Shown: positions 35,575 through 43,477 of the stretch, piece after piece
Numbering within the stretch: the first letter of the stretch is position 1
Layout: the number at the start of each line of letters is the position of its first letter
Source: Mariniphaga sp041686935
GTDB lineage: Bacteria > Bacteroidota > Bacteroidia > Bacteroidales > Prolixibacteraceae
Direction: 5' to 3'
DNA: 64,000 nt
NCBI GenBank assembly: GCA_041686935.1
Contig: JAWLCW010000002.1
Location: 124,001-188,000 of the forward strand
Notes under the pieces: model-generated
Seen by the model: the letters and a program-made list of their open reading frames with translations, nothing else
Told to the model about the DNA's origin: nothing
Databases searched by the model: none
Position numbers and translations under genes: made by a program

Positions 35575-36690
35575 TTAGCTTTTGTTGACCTTTATTTTTG
35601 GCCTGCGGCTTTTAAAATTGCCTTTCTTTTTTCTGTCGCCTTTTTTTCGTTCCTTTTTCTGTTCAAACCGGTCCATACTTTCGTTGTTCATGGATTGCCA
35701 GCCCATTTCGTCACTATTGGCCATTTCTTTTGCCGGAATTTCCGGTTTCTGTCCACGTTTGTTTAGCTGAATAATATTTTTAACTTCTTTCAAAGAAAGT
35801 GCGAAAGTTCCCGACAGGGAATTGCCTTCAATGGTAAACCAGATTTCTTTTTTCAGGTAATCGGTTTTCAGAGGTTTGGCCAAACCTTTGGCCATTTCGA
35901 GGTAAATCAGCTCTTCCGGAAATTCCTGTCTTGCTTCGAGGTAAACATCCAGTTCGTAAAGCAGGCAGCATTTAAGCTTTCCGCAGGCGCCTGCCATTTT
36001 TTGTGCCGATGGCGAAAGTCCTTGTTTTTGTGCTGCATCCGAAGATATGCTGGAAAAATCGGTTCGCCAGCTCGAACAGCATAATTCCCGGCCACACGAA
36101 CCAATGCCGCCCACCAGACCTGCTTCCTGCCGCGCACCTATTTGTTTCATTTCCACCTTAATTTTGAACTCGCGGGCGTAATGTTTTATCAGTTCGCGAA
36201 AGTCCACACGACCGTCGGCAATGTAATAGAAAATAACTTTTTTGCCGTCGCCCCGGTATTCCACTTCGCCAACTTTCATGTCAAGGCCCAGGTCGGCTGC
36301 AATTTGCCGCGAGCGTATCAGAGTTAATTTTTCACGACCCCGCGCATCGTTCAGAACCTGCAAATCGTTTTCGGTAGCTTTGCGGTAAATGGAATTTAAG
36401 GTGTAACGTCGCGGGTTTTTTACCTTTCGGTCGAACTGTTTTTCAGCCAGGTAACCGGTAAGTGAAACTTCGCCCACATCATGTCCGGGCGATGTGGCAA
36501 CAACTACCTTGTCGCCTCTTTTTAACGGAATTCCTTCAGTATTTCTGTAAAATTCCTTTCGAGTTGTTTTAAACTTAACTTCTACTATATCAGATTGTTC
36601 CGACGTATCGGGTAAATCATTCAGCCAATTGTAAACATCAACTTTTTCTTCAGTATTTATGGTATTGAACGCGCATCCTGCACAACTCAT
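35575..36690 (-). CDS. ricT: RicT (YaaT/PSP1 family) iron-sulfur complex subunit
   Basis: 371 residues. The PSP1 domain occupies ~55-255. It carries the Cys-dense family signature 'GIGSCGRELCCSSW' and 'MAGACGKLKCCLLYELDVY', which in RicT coordinates Fe-S with its partners RicA/RicF, and another pair near the start (SCAGCAF). The last ~70 residues are a Lys/Arg-rich tail absent from Bacillus YaaT (~275 aa). In Bacillus the complex acts in RNA processing and phosphorelay; the Bacteroidota role is not settled. Convergent with the hybrid kinase, 3 bp between stops. A -7-like GATCTTTG lies upstream at 36719-36726. Confidence 0.9.
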   Translation of the reverse strand: MSCAGCAFNTINTEEKVDVYNWLNDLPDTSEQSDIVEVKFKTTRKEFYRNTEGIPLKRGDKVVVATSPGHDVGEVSLTGYLAEKQFDRKVKNPRRYTLNSIYRKATENDLQVLNDARGREKLTLIRSRQIAADLGLDMKVGEVEYRGDGKKVIFYYIADGRVDFRELIKHYAREFKIKVEMKQIGARQEAGLVGGIGSCGRELCCSSWRTDFSSISSDAAQKQGLSPSAQKMAGACGKLKCCLLYELDVYLEARQEFPEELIYLEMAKGLAKPLKTDYLKKEIWFTIEGNSLSGTFALSLKEVKNIIQLNKRGQKPEIPAKEMANSDEMGWQSMNNESMDRFEQKKERKKGDRKKKGNFKSRRPKIKVNKS

Positions 36691-36781
36691 ATCTTCCCCT
36701 TCTTTAATATTTCAAAGGCAAAGATCGAAAAAAAGATTGAAATGTCGTAAATTATGTCAGTCTAATTTAAAATGAACAATT

Positions 36782-37201
36782 ATGGAACCATCTGAAGTAT
36801 TTGGAAGTATTAATTATCTGGCCGTTATTGTGGCCGCTCTCAGCTCATTTATGGTGGGCTGGATTTGGTATGGCCCCCTGTTTGGGAAAACCTGGATGAG
36901 GCTGCATGGCTTTTCCAAAGATGATTTAACCGAAGGTACCTTGTCCATGCCGGTTATTATGGTTGTAAATTACATTGCAACTGCCCTGGCAGCGCTTGCC
37001 ATTGCCATGTTTATTGGCCCGGAAGCCGATGCAGGCTTTGGCATTTTTGCCGGTTTGATGATTGCCGTTTTTTGGATTGGAACCAGCCGGTTAAACGACG
37101 TACTTTACGAGAGAAAACCCTGGGGATTGTTTTTCATTAACGTAGGTTATGCAGTTGTTATTTACGTCATTATGGGTGCAATACTCGGCGCCTGGCACTA
37201 A
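36782..37201 (+). CDS. DUF1761 membrane protein
   Basis: 139 residues, four hydrophobic helices (about 8-30, 55-72, 75-97, 112-135). The N-terminal 'INYLAVIVAALSSFMVGWIW' followed by 'YGPLFGKTWM' is the DUF1761 family signature. Role unknown; small integral inner-membrane protein. It is divergent from ricT, with 91 bp between starts, and followed by a strong hairpin. Confidence 0.88.
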   Translation: MEPSEVFGSINYLAVIVAALSSFMVGWIWYGPLFGKTWMRLHGFSKDDLTEGTLSMPVIMVVNYIATALAALAIAMFIGPEADAGFGIFAGLMIAVFWIGTSRLNDVLYERKPWGLFFINVGYAVVIYVIMGAILGAWH

Positions 37202-37215
37202 TCGTGATTTTTTCC

Positions 37216-37244
37216 GGATGGCATCTCTTCCGGAGATGCTATCC
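37216..37244 (+). terminator. Hairpin terminator after DUF1761 gene
   Basis: GGATGGCATCTC (37216-37227), loop TTCCG, GAGATGCTATCC (37233-37244): 12-bp stem with one G-T wobble, 14 bp after the stop codon. The downstream sequence CTCGTCTTTCC is only moderately T-rich. Confidence 0.65.
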
Positions 37245-37401
37245 CTCGTCTTTCCCTCCAACTTAAAAAGTATACACCGAAAAATTTTTACGAATATTTA
37301 GGGTTGACCGTAAAAATTCGGTAGAAAAATTTATAGTCAACCAAACAAAACCTTGATTTTTTGTTGAAAAATAATGAGTGAACCAACCCCTGAATATTTT
37401 T

Positions 37402-37437
37402 ATCGGGAAATCCAAACCACTATCTTTGTTTCCCGAT
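37402..37437. promoter_or_regulatory. mutS -7 box inside a perfect 9-bp inverted repeat
   Basis: ATCGGGAAA (37402-37410) and TTTCCCGAT (37429-37437) are exact complements separated by 18 bp. The gap ends with TATCTTTG (37421-37428), a perfect -7 element, and the right arm runs into the mutS ATG (37436-37438). With a start site about 7 bp after the -7 box the transcript would have almost no leader. Confidence 0.75.
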
Positions 37438-40054
37438 GACAGAATCGAGAAAATATGTGGAAACGCCCTTGATGAAGCAGTACTACAAAATCAAGGACAA
37501 ACATCCTGACGCTGTTTTGCTGTTCCGGGTGGGCGATTTTTATGAAACCTTTGGTGAAGATGCCATAAAGGCTGCTGAGATTTTAGGCATTACACTCACC
37601 CGCCGGGCAAACGGAGCAGCCAGCTATGTGGAACTGGCCGGATTCCCGCACCATGCCATAGATACCTACCTGCCCAAGTTGGTTCGCGCCGGTCAGCGGG
37701 TAGCCATTTGCGAACAGTTGGAAGACCCGAAACTCACCAAAAATATTGTAAAACGTGGCATTACAGAGCTGGTTACCCCCGGCGTTTCCATCAACGAAAA
37801 TATCCTGGAAAACCGCGAAAACAACTTTCTTGCATCGGTTCATTTCGATAAAAAAATGGCCGGTGTTGCCTTTCTCGATATTTCAACCGGCGAATTTTTA
37901 ACGGCCGAGGGAAATTACGAATACATCGACAAACTGCTCAGTTCTTTTCAGCCCAAAGAGGTGCTGTTTCAGCGGGGTAGAGGACAGGAGTTCACCGAAA
38001 TATTCGGGAACAAATACTACACCTACAACCTCGACGACTGGGTTTATACCAGCGATGCTGCCACCGATCGCCTCATTCGTCATTTTGAAACCACATCGCT
38101 GAAAGGGTATGGAATTCAAAACTTTTCTCTGGCCATTATCGCATCGGGGGCAATATTGCATTACCTCGACCTGACACAGCATCATCAGATAAAGCATATA
38201 ACCGGGTTGAGCCGTATTGAAGAGGAACATTACGTATGGCTCGACCGGTTTACCATCCGCAACCTGGAACTCTTTTCACCCATTCATGAAGGCGGAAAGT
38301 CGTTGCTCCAGGTCGTTGACAAAACCATTTCCCCAATGGGTTCCCGACTGCTGAAACGCTGGATGGCATTGCCTTTGAAAGACATTGGCCCCATTAACGA
38401 GCGGCTCGATGTAGTGGAATTTTTCCTGAAACACCCCGAAACAAAAGAAAACCTGGAAGATCATCTGCGCCAGATTGGCGACCTGGAACGACTGGTTTCC
38501 AAAGTGGCTGTGGGGCGCATCAATCCGCGCGAAATGGTGCAGGTAAAAAATGCGCTGAACGCCATTGCTCCCATCAAACAGGTTTGCGCCGAGGCAGAAA
38601 ATGAAACATTGAACCGGTTTGCCGAACAGTTGAATAACTGCAGCCTCATCCGCGACCGGATTCAGAAAGAAATTGTGGCCGACCCGCCAACAGCCGTAAA
38701 TAAAGGGAAAGTTGTTGCCGAAGGTGTTTCAGAGGAGCTGGACGATTTGCGAAAAATTGCCTGGTCGGGTAAAGATTACCTGGCGCAGATGCAAAAAAGA
38801 GAAAGTGAAAAACATGGCATCACATCCCTGAAGGTGGGGTTCAACAATGTTTTTGGCTATTATATTGAGGTGCGCAATACACACAAAGACAAAGTTCCTT
38901 CCGAGTGGATTCGGAAACAAACCCTGGTGAGCGCCGAAAGATACATCACTGAAGAATTAAAGGAATACGAATCGAAAATTCTGGGAGCTGAAGAAAAAAT
39001 TCTGACACTTGAAACTCAACTTTTTAATGACTTGATTCTGGCGCTGTCGGATTACATTTCGGCCATTCAGCTTAATTCCAACATACTGGCAAAAATCGAC
39101 TGCCTGCTTTCGTTTGCCACCTGCGCCGAAAGGTACGGTTATTTCAGACCCGAGATGAACGACAGTACTGAAATTGACATCAAAGAAGGACGACATCCGG
39201 TTATCGAACACCAGTTGCCCATCGGCGAATCGTACATTGCCAACGATGTGCGCCTCGATCAGGATGACCAGCAAATCATCATCATCACCGGACCCAACAT
39301 GGCTGGTAAGTCGGCACTGCTCAGGCAAACCGCACTGATAACCCTGCTGGCACAAATGGGCAGTTTTGTTCCCGCGCAAAAAGCAAAAATCGGGCTGGTG
39401 GACAAAATTTTTACCCGCGTGGGCGCATCCGATAACATTTCCCTGGGCGAATCCACGTTTATGGTGGAAATGAATGAAGCTGCCAGTATTCTGAACAACG
39501 TTTCGGACCGCAGCCTGATTCTTTTCGATGAACTGGGGCGCGGAACCTCCACCTACGACGGCATTTCCATTGCCTGGTCCATTGTGGAACACTTGCACGA
39601 ACATCCGCGTGCCAAAGCGAAAACGCTTTTTGCCACGCATTACCACGAACTGAATGAGATGGAGGGCGCTTTTCCACGGGTGAAAAACTACAATGTTTCA
39701 ATTAAGGAAGTAGGCAATAAAGTGATTTTTCTGCGAAAACTGGTTCGCGGGGGGAGCAACCACAGTTTTGGTATTCATGTGGCAAATATGGCCGGCATGC
39801 CCAAATCGGTGACCACCAGAGCAGAACAAATCCTCAAAAAGCTGGAAGGTAATAAAGGCAAGGAAGATCTTGCAAAACCACTGGGTGAAATCGGATCCAA
39901 ACGCGAAGGCATGCAGCTAAGCTTTTTTCAACTGGACGATCCGGTGCTGAAACAAATCCGCGATGAAATTGCCCACCTCGACATTAACAACCTTACGCCC
40001 ATTGAAGCATTAAACAAACTCAACGAAATAAAAAAGCTGGCCGGATTACGGTGA
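37436..40054 (+). CDS. mutS: DNA mismatch repair protein MutS
   Basis: 872 residues, normal length. The N-terminal mismatch-binding domain contains 'TPLMKQYYKIKDKHPDAVLL' and the phenylalanine-wedge motif 'GDFYETFGEDA'. Core and clamp domains follow, then the ATPase with Walker A TGPNMAGKS (~619-627), 'DELGRGTSTYDG' (Walker B) and 'FATHYHEL'. Acts as a dimer or tetramer recognising mismatches in the cytoplasm. No mutL is adjacent. The start is fixed by the -7 box 8 bp upstream. Confidence 0.98.
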   Translation: MTESRKYVETPLMKQYYKIKDKHPDAVLLFRVGDFYETFGEDAIKAAEILGITLTRRANGAASYVELAGFPHHAIDTYLPKLVRAGQRVAICEQLEDPKLTKNIVKRGITELVTPGVSINENILENRENNFLASVHFDKKMAGVAFLDISTGEFLTAEGNYEYIDKLLSSFQPKEVLFQRGRGQEFTEIFGNKYYTYNLDDWVYTSDAATDRLIRHFETTSLKGYGIQNFSLAIIASGAILHYLDLTQHHQIKHITGLSRIEEEHYVWLDRFTIRNLELFSPIHEGGKSLLQVVDKTISPMGSRLLKRWMALPLKDIGPINERLDVVEFFLKHPETKENLEDHLRQIGDLERLVSKVAVGRINPREMVQVKNALNAIAPIKQVCAEAENETLNRFAEQLNNCSLIRDRIQKEIVADPPTAVNKGKVVAEGVSEELDDLRKIAWSGKDYLAQMQKRESEKHGITSLKVGFNNVFGYYIEVRNTHKDKVPSEWIRKQTLVSAERYITEELKEYESKILGAEEKILTLETQLFNDLILALSDYISAIQLNSNILAKIDCLLSFATCAERYGYFRPEMNDSTEIDIKEGRHPVIEHQLPIGESYIANDVRLDQDDQQIIIITGPNMAGKSALLRQTALITLLAQMGSFVPAQKAKIGLVDKIFTRVGASDNISLGESTFMVEMNEAASILNNVSDRSLILFDELGRGTSTYDGISIAWSIVEHLHEHPRAKAKTLFATHYHELNEMEGAFPRVKNYNVSIKEVGNKVIFLRKLVRGGSNHSFGIHVANMAGMPKSVTTRAEQILKKLEGNKGKEDLAKPLGEIGSKREGMQLSFFQLDDPVLKQIRDEIAHLDINNLTPIEALNKLNEIKKLAGLR

Positions 40055-40130
40055 TGTTTTATCAAACTGGAACCGCTCCTTGCAAATAGAAAACAAACCT
40101 CTATTTCTTATCTATTCCCAAAATGATTGT

Positions 40131-40138
40131 TATATTTG
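40131..40138 (+). promoter_or_regulatory. -7 element TATATTTG before bifunctional nuclease gene
   Basis: Exact TAnnTTTG, 31 bp before the chosen ATG at 40169. No clear TTTG at -33. Confidence 0.55.
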
Positions 40139-40168
40139 TTTTCACAATAAAAACCAGACTTGGGAGGA

Positions 40169-40762
40169 ATGCAAAAAATACGATTGAATATTCTGGGATT
40201 ATCAGTTAGTCAAACACAGTCAGGCGCTTATGCATTGGTTTTATCAGAAGAAAACGGCGACCGGCGGATTCCTATTATCATTGGGCCTGTTGAAGCACAG
40301 GCTATTGCCATTCAGTTGGAAGGTCTGAAACCACCGCGCCCGCTAACCCATGATTTAATAAAAAACATTGCGCTTGCTTTTAATATTGTATTGCTCGAAG
40401 TGATTATTCACAAGTTGGAGGAGGGAATTTTTTACTCTGAACTTCTTTGTGAATTGAACGGCAGAGAGGTGAAAATTGACTCACGAACATCAGATGCCGT
40501 TGCGCTTGCTTTACGTTTCAGGTGTCCGATATACACTACAGAGGACATTCTTAACAAAGCGGGAATTGTGCTGGAAGGGGAAGAATCAAAACAGGCAGAA
40601 CCTGGCAGAGCAGGGAAAAAAACCGGAACATCCGAATCATCGCCTTTTGCACGCTACACAATGCAGGAATTGGAGGAAATGCTGAGCGAAGCTGTACGAA
40701 ACGAAGATTATGAAAAAGCTTCAGTAATTCGGGACGAAATAAGCAATCGTAAAAAAAATTGA
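40169..40762 (+). CDS. Bifunctional nuclease (BFN/DUF151) family protein
   Basis: ATG at 40169 (197 aa) is chosen over TTG at 40160 because homologues begin with M(K/Q)KIRLN-like residues. The BFN domain (~1-135) has 'LGLSVSQTQSGAYALVL', 'RRIPIIIGPVEAQAIAIQLEG', 'PLTHDLIKN' and 'DSRTSDAVALALRF'. A C-terminal UvrB/UvrC-like motif helix pair ('LEEMLSEAVRNEDYEKASVI') spans ~165-192. Related proteins have DNase and RNase activity in vitro. The NupC gene starts 8 bp after the stop. Confidence 0.9.
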   Translation: MQKIRLNILGLSVSQTQSGAYALVLSEENGDRRIPIIIGPVEAQAIAIQLEGLKPPRPLTHDLIKNIALAFNIVLLEVIIHKLEEGIFYSELLCELNGREVKIDSRTSDAVALALRFRCPIYTTEDILNKAGIVLEGEESKQAEPGRAGKKTGTSESSPFARYTMQELEEMLSEAVRNEDYEKASVIRDEISNRKKN

Positions 40763-40770
40763 CCGAAAAA

Positions 40771-42231
40771 ATGAATAAAATCCTTGCACTGCTGGTCATT
40801 TGTGCCGGCATTTTCTTTTTTAATCCTGTTACAGCACAGCAACATACACATGTAAATCCTGAAGAAAGACCGGTTTTGGTTGAAGATACAACACCGGAAA
40901 CTGCGGCCATTTTAATGGATAAAGAGCGCGAAAATAACTTCTCGCTAATTACATTGTTGCGCGGAATGCTTGGTATGTCTGTACTTTTAATTTTGGGGTT
41001 TATCCTGAGTTCTGATCGCAAAAACATTCCGTGGCGGACCGTTGCCACCGGATTATTTATACAGGTTTTGCTGGCTATTGGTGTGCTTTATATCCCCTTC
41101 ATTCGGACCGGATTTGAATTTTTTGGGCAGATATTTGTAAAAATACTCGACTTTACAAAAGCAGGCAGTGAATTTCTTCTTGGCGATTTGATGAATGCCG
41201 AAACATACGGATTTATTTTTCTTTTTCAGGTTTTGCCCACCATTATTTTCTTTTCTGCGCTTACAAGTCTTCTGTTTTACTGGGGAATCATTCAAAAGGT
41301 AGTTTACGGATTGGCATGGGTTTTTACAAAAGCGCTTAAAATTTCGGGAGCTGAAGCACTATCGGTAGCCGGAAATATATTTCTGGGACAAACCGAATCG
41401 CCGCTGATGATTAAGGCATATCTCGAAAAAATGAGTAAATCGGAGATTTTACTGGTTATGTCAGGCGGGATGGCGACGATGGCCGGAGGAGTTTTGGCGG
41501 CCTATATTGCTTTGCTGGGAGGCAATGATCCGCAACTCAGGCTTGAGTTTGCCAAACACCTTCTGGCTGCTTCCGTTATGGCGGCACCTGCTGCCATTGT
41601 GTTTTCAAAAATGCTTGTGCCACCTACCGAAGCCATTAACAAACAAATTGAAGTAAGCAAAGATAAAATCGGCAGCAACGTGCTCGATGCCATTACCAAC
41701 GGCACAAGCGAAGGGGTAAAACTTGCTGTTAACGTGGCTGCTATGTTGCTGGCTTTTATTGCGTTTATTGCCATGTTCAATTTTATTATAGGCAAAATCG
41801 GGCAGTGGACCACCCTGAACGAATTGATTGTGGATGGCACAAACGGAAGGTATGACGGACTTTCGCTGCAGTTTATACTGGGTTACACCTTTGCACCGCT
41901 TATGTGGCTTATTGGAGTGGGAGTTGAAGATGTAGTTATGGTGGGCCGGCTGCTGGGCGAAAAACTAATTCTTACCGAATTTATCGGGTACATCAGTCTG
42001 GCAGAATTAAAATCTTCCGGTATTTTCACACATCCCAAGTCCATAATTATGGCTACCTACATTTTGTGTGGTTTTGCCAACTTTTCTTCCATCGGTATCC
42101 AGATTGGCGGCATTGGCGCACTGGCGCCGGGAAGGCGGGTATTACTTTCAAAATACGGAGTGCCGGCTTTAATTGCCGGAACACTGGCCTCGCTGATGAG
42201 CGCGACTATTATCGGGATGATTATGGGCTGA
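40771..42231 (+). CDS. Concentrative nucleoside transporter, NupC/CNT family, with N-terminal extension
   Basis: ATG at 40771 (486 aa). Unusually it begins with a cleavable-looking signal peptide (MNKILALLVICAGIFFFNPVTAQ) and a ~30-residue periplasmic linker before the CNT core of about ten membrane helices. Family motifs are 'GFILSSDRKNIPW', 'ISGAEALSVAGNIFLGQTESPL', 'MSGGMATMAGGVLAAYI' and near the end 'GFANFSSIGIQIGGIGALAPGRR'. It imports nucleosides with H+ or Na+ across the inner membrane. Probably cotranscribed with the nuclease-family gene, which would fit nucleic-acid salvage (inference). Confidence 0.93.
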   Translation: MNKILALLVICAGIFFFNPVTAQQHTHVNPEERPVLVEDTTPETAAILMDKERENNFSLITLLRGMLGMSVLLILGFILSSDRKNIPWRTVATGLFIQVLLAIGVLYIPFIRTGFEFFGQIFVKILDFTKAGSEFLLGDLMNAETYGFIFLFQVLPTIIFFSALTSLLFYWGIIQKVVYGLAWVFTKALKISGAEALSVAGNIFLGQTESPLMIKAYLEKMSKSEILLVMSGGMATMAGGVLAAYIALLGGNDPQLRLEFAKHLLAASVMAAPAAIVFSKMLVPPTEAINKQIEVSKDKIGSNVLDAITNGTSEGVKLAVNVAAMLLAFIAFIAMFNFIIGKIGQWTTLNELIVDGTNGRYDGLSLQFILGYTFAPLMWLIGVGVEDVVMVGRLLGEKLILTEFIGYISLAELKSSGIFTHPKSIIMATYILCGFANFSSIGIQIGGIGALAPGRRVLLSKYGVPALIAGTLASLMSATIIGMIMG

Positions 42232-42613
42232 ATTATAATTTCTTCCGTTTTTCAATCCGGCCACTTAAACGAATAATAACATCATAATCAAAAATCTGCC
42301 CGTCACAATGTTGATGGCACCAAAATGTGATTTTTTTTTTTACTGGTTGCATTTACAAAAGGTATTAAGTTCTGAATCTGGCTTTTCAGGAAAAAAATTT
42401 CAACAGAAATTTCGCTTTCCATCACCTGAAATTTTCTTTAGTGGAGGGATTTTTCAAAAGAAGTACAGCAAAATAATAATAAAAATTTCGTTTTTCACGC
42501 AACCCTTTTATCGGGTATTGAATCAACCCTATAACTAAAATTTTAAAATAGAAATGTTGTTTTTCCGTTTATCGGAAGACAGAATTTAAGTTATTAATCT
42601 GTTTATTAAAAAA
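42232..42613. other. 382-bp intergenic region
   Basis: No supported gene. It contains a 12-T tract near 42331-42343 and a small stem-loop TTCCG-TTTAT-CGGAA at 42563-42577 before the lipoprotein gene. No consensus promoter found. Confidence 0.4.
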
Positions 42614-43360
42614 ATGAAAGAAAACATGAAGACAAAAAAAATGATGTGGAAAAGCTTTGCAGCTTTTATTATGGCTACTTTAGTGTTAACCTCCTGCCTC
42701 GACGATCCGGAGCCGGCAGCATTGGATGCCTTGCCCGATGTATTTGTTCAGAAAACAGTTCAGGAAGGTGTTGAAAAGTATGGCATTGCTTTCTGGGTTT
42801 TGGGAAATAAAGAACTGGAGTCGGTAGAAGTGGAAGGCCCGGATGATGAAACCTGGTCGCTGGAAGGAGACGGCGCATCCAATCGCGTTTTTTCCCTTTT
42901 CCCGGAGGATGAAGATTACACAGAAACGATGCCTGAGGCAGGCGATTACAAATTTGTAATTACCAGCACACAGGAAGGGGAAGCTCCTCTGACAGTAACC
43001 GATAAATTAGGCGAGCAGGTACTTGGAACTTTGGTAATTGACACTACCGAATATGCCAACAGCAAACTTAAAGTGACATGGGAAACTCTGAATAATGCCG
43101 ATGGTTATTTTATCAGATTGAATGACGATACAAATAAAAGAATTTTCGGTAGTGGTAAAATTACAAAAGATAAAACCGATTTTTCTTTTGGCAATACCGA
43201 TGAAGGCTGGTTCGATTCAACCACAAAAGCAGAAGTTGGAAAAACCTACCGGCTCGAAGTGCTGGCAATTCTTTACGAATCGGGCAGCACAACTGTAAAC
43301 CAGGATTACAATGTCCAGTTTATATCCATAGCCTCAACCGAAATTGTTTGGGGTTATTAA
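42614..43360 (+). CDS. Lipoprotein with beta-sandwich-like domain, unknown function
   Basis: 248 residues. The signal ends in a lipobox 'LVLTSC' (Cys at ~29) followed by acidic residues (LDDPEP), consistent with the lipoprotein export signal for surface exposure in Bacteroidota. Mature part is beta-rich: 'TLVIDTTEYANSKLKVTWE' and 'YFIRLNDDTNKRIFG' then 'YRLEVLAILYESG' resemble a fibronectin-III-like fold. No catalytic motif. Start at 42626 (MKTKK) is also possible. Followed by a clear terminator. Confidence 0.75.
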   Translation: MKENMKTKKMMWKSFAAFIMATLVLTSCLDDPEPAALDALPDVFVQKTVQEGVEKYGIAFWVLGNKELESVEVEGPDDETWSLEGDGASNRVFSLFPEDEDYTETMPEAGDYKFVITSTQEGEAPLTVTDKLGEQVLGTLVIDTTEYANSKLKVTWETLNNADGYFIRLNDDTNKRIFGSGKITKDKTDFSFGNTDEGWFDSTTKAEVGKTYRLEVLAILYESGSTTVNQDYNVQFISIASTEIVWGY

Positions 43361-43383
43361 CTAATCTGTTCTTTTATGAATTG

Positions 43384-43418
43384 AGGGCGTTTCTGCAAAG
43401 GAGCGCCCTTTTTCTTTT
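43384..43418 (+). terminator. Rho-independent terminator after lipoprotein gene
   Basis: AGGGCG (43384-43389) pairs with CGCCCT (43404-43409) over a 14-base loop, followed by TTTTTCTTTT, 24 bp after the stop codon. Confidence 0.8.
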
Positions 43419-43431
43419 AAACTTTTCCTCG

Positions 43432-43439
43432 TACATTTG
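43432..43439 (+). promoter_or_regulatory. -7 element TACATTTG before valS
   Basis: Exact TAnnTTTG, 38 bp before the valS ATG and just after the terminator of the preceding gene; the -33 region is T-rich but lacks a full TTTG. Confidence 0.55.
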
Positions 43440-43477
43440 CACCTCAATTTTTTGGTAGAAATCTGAAACAAAAAAAC

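Noticed and set aside
38957..39646. 229-residue minus-strand open frame inside mutS
   Set aside because: Shadow of mutS caused by high GC third-position bias; no independent evidence.
42308..42538. 76-residue plus-strand open frame in the NupC-lipoprotein gap
   Set aside because: Phe/Lys-rich translation of AT-rich DNA including a 12-T tract; no promoter and no family resemblance.
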